Assembly: GCA_938046755.1 (NCBI GenBank)
Contig: CALIXC010000300.1
Coordinates: forward strand, 1-9,820
DNA: 9,820 nucleotides
Direction of reading: 5' to 3'
Origin: an uncultured Lautropia sp.
Lineage (GTDB): Bacteria > Pseudomonadota > Gammaproteobacteria > Burkholderiales > Burkholderiaceae_E
The notes beneath the pieces are model-generated. The model did not search any database, was not told the origin of the DNA, and worked only from the letters and a program-made list of their open reading frames with translations. A program made the translations under genes and the position numbers. Shown here piece after piece: positions 7,405 to 9,820 of this stretch; position 1 is the stretch's first letter; each line of letters begins with the position of its first letter.

Positions 7405-7413
7405 GCGCACCAC

Positions 7414-7617
7414 CCCATCGTGTCCATGGTTGCCGATTAGACCCTGTCGGCACCTTCGTCACTGCGTGCCCCAAGACAGAAGGACAGCACAGACCGGTGC
7501 AAGGTCAGACACCCCGACCAGGAGAAACATCAAAACGCCAGGACACCCGGAGCACATGGGGCCGGACAGCCGGTGCGGCGGCAGGCACATGCGGCCTTCA
7601 TCGCCCACCCGGAGCCT
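7414..7617 (-). other. Intergenic region upstream of the ATPase gene
   Basis: About 200 bases between two minus-strand genes. It should hold the promoter of the ATPase gene, but I see no convincing -35/-10 pair on the minus strand. It carries two short direct repeats: CACCCGGAGC at 7544-7553 and 7606-7615, and GCACATG at 7552-7558 and 7585-7591. No strong terminator hairpin follows the gene ending at 7618. Confidence 0.4.
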
Positions 7618-8646
7618 TCACGGTCCCCAGAACTCCAGCCACTCCAGCGCATCCATCGTCCGATAGGCATCGCGCACATGCCGCATGGCCGTCTTTGCAC
7701 GCTGGCTCACCAGCACCTCGACGACACGCCGCCCATCCTCGAAACGCAGCACGACCTTGCCCGCCTGCAGCAACCGATCCAGCCGCTCCAGTCCATCATA
7801 GTCGTCAAGCGCATTGTCCGACCACCACAGCCCGTCCAGATCCTCGCGGGCATGCAGATAGAACCTGAGATCCTCGCCATCGGCCAGGACGCTCACTTCC
7901 ACGTCCCGTGACGCCCCCTTTCGTGGCGGTACCTTCTGACGACGATGGACCTGCAGCCCCAGATGAAGCCCTTCCTGTGATTCGTCCCGGGCATGGCGCC
8001 CATCCCGGATGACCAGAAAGATGGGTTCCTGCTCCCGCCCAGGCGGCGTGCTGCGGTCCTGGTACCAGACAATGCCACCCACCCGGTCCTTCTGGCTGAC
8101 CAGAAAGCGCAGGGCCGCATCCCGTTTTGCGGTCTGTGCAGCCTTCTTCTCTTGCCACACGCCACGCTTTCGCTCCTCTTCCCTCATCTTCGCCAGCGAG
8201 TCCCGGATCAGCGCATCCGTCTGGCCGTCCTCAGCCCGGTATTGCATCCATTGCTTGCGCAGACGCTGCGCTTCCTTCATGCGTTTCTGGACGACCTTCT
8301 CCAGCCGGAGAATCTCCGGATCGTTCAGCACCTTCAGCCCCTGGATGACCTGGGCAGCCCCGGCGGTGTCGCCCAGCGCCAGCTGGTTGTCGATCCCCTG
8401 CAGGATTTCCTCCCGCTGTGCCGCCACATGCCAGCGCAGCTCGGACAACGCCTTCTGGTGCTCCACCACCACTTCGTACCCGGCCAGCTTCGGTGTCGGC
8501 ACCGGCGGCACGAAATACCCCATGCCAAAGGGATACAGCAGCACGTTCACCACCAGGAAAATCCCACCGAACAGGATGAGAAAGGGGATGCCCACGACAG
8601 CACCCGCAACCCCGGGCGCAACGGCCACCAGAATGAGAAACAGCAT
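7618..8646 (-). CDS. Unrecognised membrane-anchored coiled-coil protein with C-terminal WYxD domain
   Basis: Function unknown; 342 residues. Residues 1-46 are strongly hydrophobic and glycine-rich (LFLILVAVAPGVAGAVVGI, then PFLILFGGIFLVVNVLLYPF), enough for a membrane hairpin or one long anchor. About 60-175 is charged helix, likely coiled coil, with QREEILQGID...LGD...LNDPEILRL (78-115) and many EEERKRG-type residues. The C-terminal part (about 188-335) is a mixed domain with GIVWYQDRSTP (191-201), FLVIRDG, LHLGLQV, a WW pair (274-275), KVVLRFEDGRRV (297-308) and a final helix VSQRAKTAMRHVRDAY. The next gene upstream encodes a protein with the same plan. From memory, uncharacterised lipoprotein-like envelope proteins carry similar WYxD...WW...IRF domains, but I know no name for it. 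AGGAG (8659-8655) sits 8 bases before the ATG. Confidence 0.8.
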   Translation of the reverse strand: MLFLILVAVAPGVAGAVVGIPFLILFGGIFLVVNVLLYPFGMGYFVPPVPTPKLAGYEVVVEHQKALSELRWHVAAQREEILQGIDNQLALGDTAGAAQVIQGLKVLNDPEILRLEKVVQKRMKEAQRLRKQWMQYRAEDGQTDALIRDSLAKMREEERKRGVWQEKKAAQTAKRDAALRFLVSQKDRVGGIVWYQDRSTPPGREQEPIFLVIRDGRHARDESQEGLHLGLQVHRRQKVPPRKGASRDVEVSVLADGEDLRFYLHAREDLDGLWWSDNALDDYDGLERLDRLLQAGKVVLRFEDGRRVVEVLVSQRAKTAMRHVRDAYRTMDALEWLEFWGP

Positions 8647-8654
8647 CTCGCACG

Positions 8655-8659
8655 CTCCT
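8655..8659 (-). promoter_or_regulatory. Ribosome binding site AGGAG for the gene at 8646-7618
   Basis: On the minus strand the TAG stop of the upstream gene runs straight into this site (TAGGAG), 8 bases before the ATG at 8646. It is the best Shine-Dalgarno sequence in the window. It fixes the start and shows that the two genes are translated from one message. Confidence 0.75.
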
Positions 8660-9820
8660 AATGGGCCATGCCGATGCCCACGGCACCGGCATTCGCCAGT
8701 CGCTGCTCCTCTTCGTAGCTGGACAGGGCAGCCTCGTAGAGCGTCAGCATCCGACGCAGGGAATCCCTCTCCTGGGCACTGATCTCATGCTCGATCATGC
8801 CCTTCTGGCCACCGATCCGCAGCCTGCTATTGCGCCAGCTGATGATGTCCAGAACCAGCTTGGCCTCGCGCTTGCCCACCGGTTTGGCCCACCACACCAC
8901 GTTGCCCTGCTCTCCGGACTCGGCGCCGATGCCGGCCGGCACCTCCTCCGCCGTCCGGATGATCTTGATCTCGAAACTGCGGATGGGCAGGGCATTCGGC
9001 CCGTCATACTGCACGCGCAGCATCAGCACCGGCTTCTGCCCATCCTGCATGCCCAGCAGCAGAAAGAACCCGGTTCCCGTACTGCATCGCACGCCTTCAC
9101 TGTCGTGATACCAGGTCATGGCCCCCTGTGTCGGTCCCACACATAGCCAGCGCTTCAAGCCCTTGAGCTGCTCGCGTATCCGGGCCTTTCCCTTCGCGAC
9201 GGCCGTGGCCATATCCGCACGTGCCAGGGAAACGGCATCCTCCGCGGGCAGCCTCCTGTCGTTGCGGCCTGCCGTCCCGGACGTCGTGCCTGCACGACCG
9301 GCTTCGCCCTCGCCCTGGTTGGCGACGGCCGTGCCAGTACCGGCCACCGTCCTGTTACCACTCACAACCTGCTGCAGATTCTCCGCCGCCTTCTGCCGAT
9401 AGCGCTGGACCTCACTGTCATGCAGGCTCTCGAACAGCCCGGCCCGCTCATACAGTTCCTGGTAGCGACCCTTCTCCTCCAGATACGCCAAGTCCTCCAG
9501 CACCGCCTTGCGGTTCGTGGAAAACCACACCACCAGCCGCGCATGCGCCTTCGTCATGCGATCTTCAGCCTGCCGCAGCGCCCGTTCCCGTGCGGCCATC
9601 GCCTCGTACCGTTCGATCAGCTGCTGTTCGGCAGGTACCCCTTCCCGCGCTGGCGATGGGTCTGAAGGCTGTACCGCCGATATCGGGACTGTGGATGGGA
9701 CTGTGGACACCGGGGCCACGGATGGGCCGGATACCCCTTGGGCCATCCCCTCGGGGGACGTCTCACGCGTCTCCTCATGACGGGTCAGGCTGTCCGCAGA
9801 AGCAGACGCCGGTGCTCCCG
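8658..9820 (-). CDS. Unrecognised coiled-coil protein with C-terminal WYxD domain (partial, N-terminus outside window)
   Basis: Function unknown. The frame is open from the right edge to the TAG at 8660-8658, giving 386 visible residues. Met at 9746 is an unlikely start: GAGGGG touches it with no spacer, and 24 further codons upstream continue the same Ser/Thr/Pro/Ala/Glu-rich linker. A membrane anchor or signal may therefore lie outside. Counting from that Met: low-complexity linker 1-38; charged helix about 40-128 with NRKAVLEDL, EKGRYQELYE and LHDSEVQRY; Gly/Thr-rich linker 130-165; second helix 170-197; C-terminal domain 205-345 with TWYHDSEG (211-218), GFFLLLGMQDGQKPVLMLRVQYDG split by turns, FEIKIIR, VVWWAKPVG (283-291), RLRIGGQKG and ISAQERDSLRRMLTLYEAAL. 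The same order occurs in the downstream neighbour, so the two are probably old paralogues in one operon. Confidence 0.78.
   Translation of the reverse strand, partial: GAPASASADSLTRHEETRETSPEGMAQGVSGPSVAPVSTVPSTVPISAVQPSDPSPAREGVPAEQQLIERYEAMAARERALRQAEDRMTKAHARLVVWFSTNRKAVLEDLAYLEEKGRYQELYERAGLFESLHDSEVQRYRQKAAENLQQVVSGNRTVAGTGTAVANQGEGEAGRAGTTSGTAGRNDRRLPAEDAVSLARADMATAVAKGKARIREQLKGLKRWLCVGPTQGAMTWYHDSEGVRCSTGTGFFLLLGMQDGQKPVLMLRVQYDGPNALPIRSFEIKIIRTAEEVPAGIGAESGEQGNVVWWAKPVGKREAKLVLDIISWRNSRLRIGGQKGMIEHEISAQERDSLRRMLTLYEAALSSYEEEQRLANAGAVGIGMAH
9685..9708 (-). repeat. Tandem 12-base repeat inside the linker-coding region
   Basis: GGGACTGTGGAT (9685-9696) is followed directly by GGGACTGTGGAC (9697-9708), differing only in the last base. 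It is in frame with the minus-strand gene and encodes the Val-Ser-Thr-Val-Pro-Ser-Thr-Val-Pro run of the linker, so a change in copy number would lengthen the linker by four residues without breaking the frame. Confidence 0.6.

Noticed and set aside
6484..7440. Open plus-strand frame of 318 codons opposite the ATPase gene
   Set aside because: It is rich in His, Arg, Gln and Pro and without motifs, while the minus strand encodes an intact GspE/PilB ATPase with all motor motifs over the same bases.
7552..7615. Short direct repeats (CACCCGGAGC twice, GCACATG twice) considered as an operator or attachment site
   Set aside because: There are only two copies each of 7-10 bases in GC-rich DNA, with no symmetry and no integrase or regulator nearby, so chance is the simplest explanation.
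7993..8782. Plus-strand frames opposite the two unknown minus-strand genes
   Set aside because: They cross the gene junction and lack a ribosome site. The minus-strand frames have the TAGGAG junction, a hydrophobic N-terminus and matching domain patterns between the two proteins.

Overview
The window is GC-rich DNA with dense, tightly spaced genes. It looks like a chromosomal segment of a betaproteobacterium, most likely of the order Burkholderiales. The main reasons are the order end of rne, then moaA, mobA and moeA, the MoaA N-terminus (MAERVIPIADQR, typical of that order) and an RNase E tail ending in a basic patch followed by QQVET. I cannot name the genus. There is no tRNA, rRNA, CRISPR array, insertion sequence or phage gene in it.

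Layout. Plus strand, 1-5533: the last 72 codons of rne (RNase E) and a strong hairpin at 228-260; then moaA (279-1424), mobA (1417-2043, overlapping moaA by 8 bases) and moeA (2111-3481), three enzymes of molybdenum-cofactor synthesis; then an exported parvulin-type prolyl isomerase homologue (3548-4159) that seems to have lost the family's active-site histidines; then a 12-helix APC-family amino-acid permease of the YjeH type (4220-5533). A 17-codon open frame (4170-4223) overlaps the permease start. Minus strand, 9820-5566: an unrecognised coiled-coil protein that runs off the right edge, a second unrecognised membrane-anchored protein 11 bases downstream of it, a gap of about 200 bases, and a complete GspE/PilB-type secretion ATPase. 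The permease and ATPase genes converge with only 32 bases between them.

How the genes work together. MoaA makes the first pterin intermediate, MoeA inserts molybdate into molybdopterin, and MobA adds GMP to give the guanine-dinucleotide form of the cofactor. The spacing suggests one transcript, starting after the rne terminator and perhaps reading on into the isomerase and permease genes. The ATPase stands alone here, with no other type II secretion or type IV pilus genes beside it.

The least explained part is the minus-strand pair at 7618-9820. By eye the two proteins are distant full-length homologues of each other: a charged helical region with a repeated NR/QR...L...G...D-E pattern, then a C-terminal domain opening with WYxD and containing a WW pair. 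They look like a two-component envelope system of unknown function. This is the best candidate in the window for something undescribed, but nothing in the sequence tells what it does.
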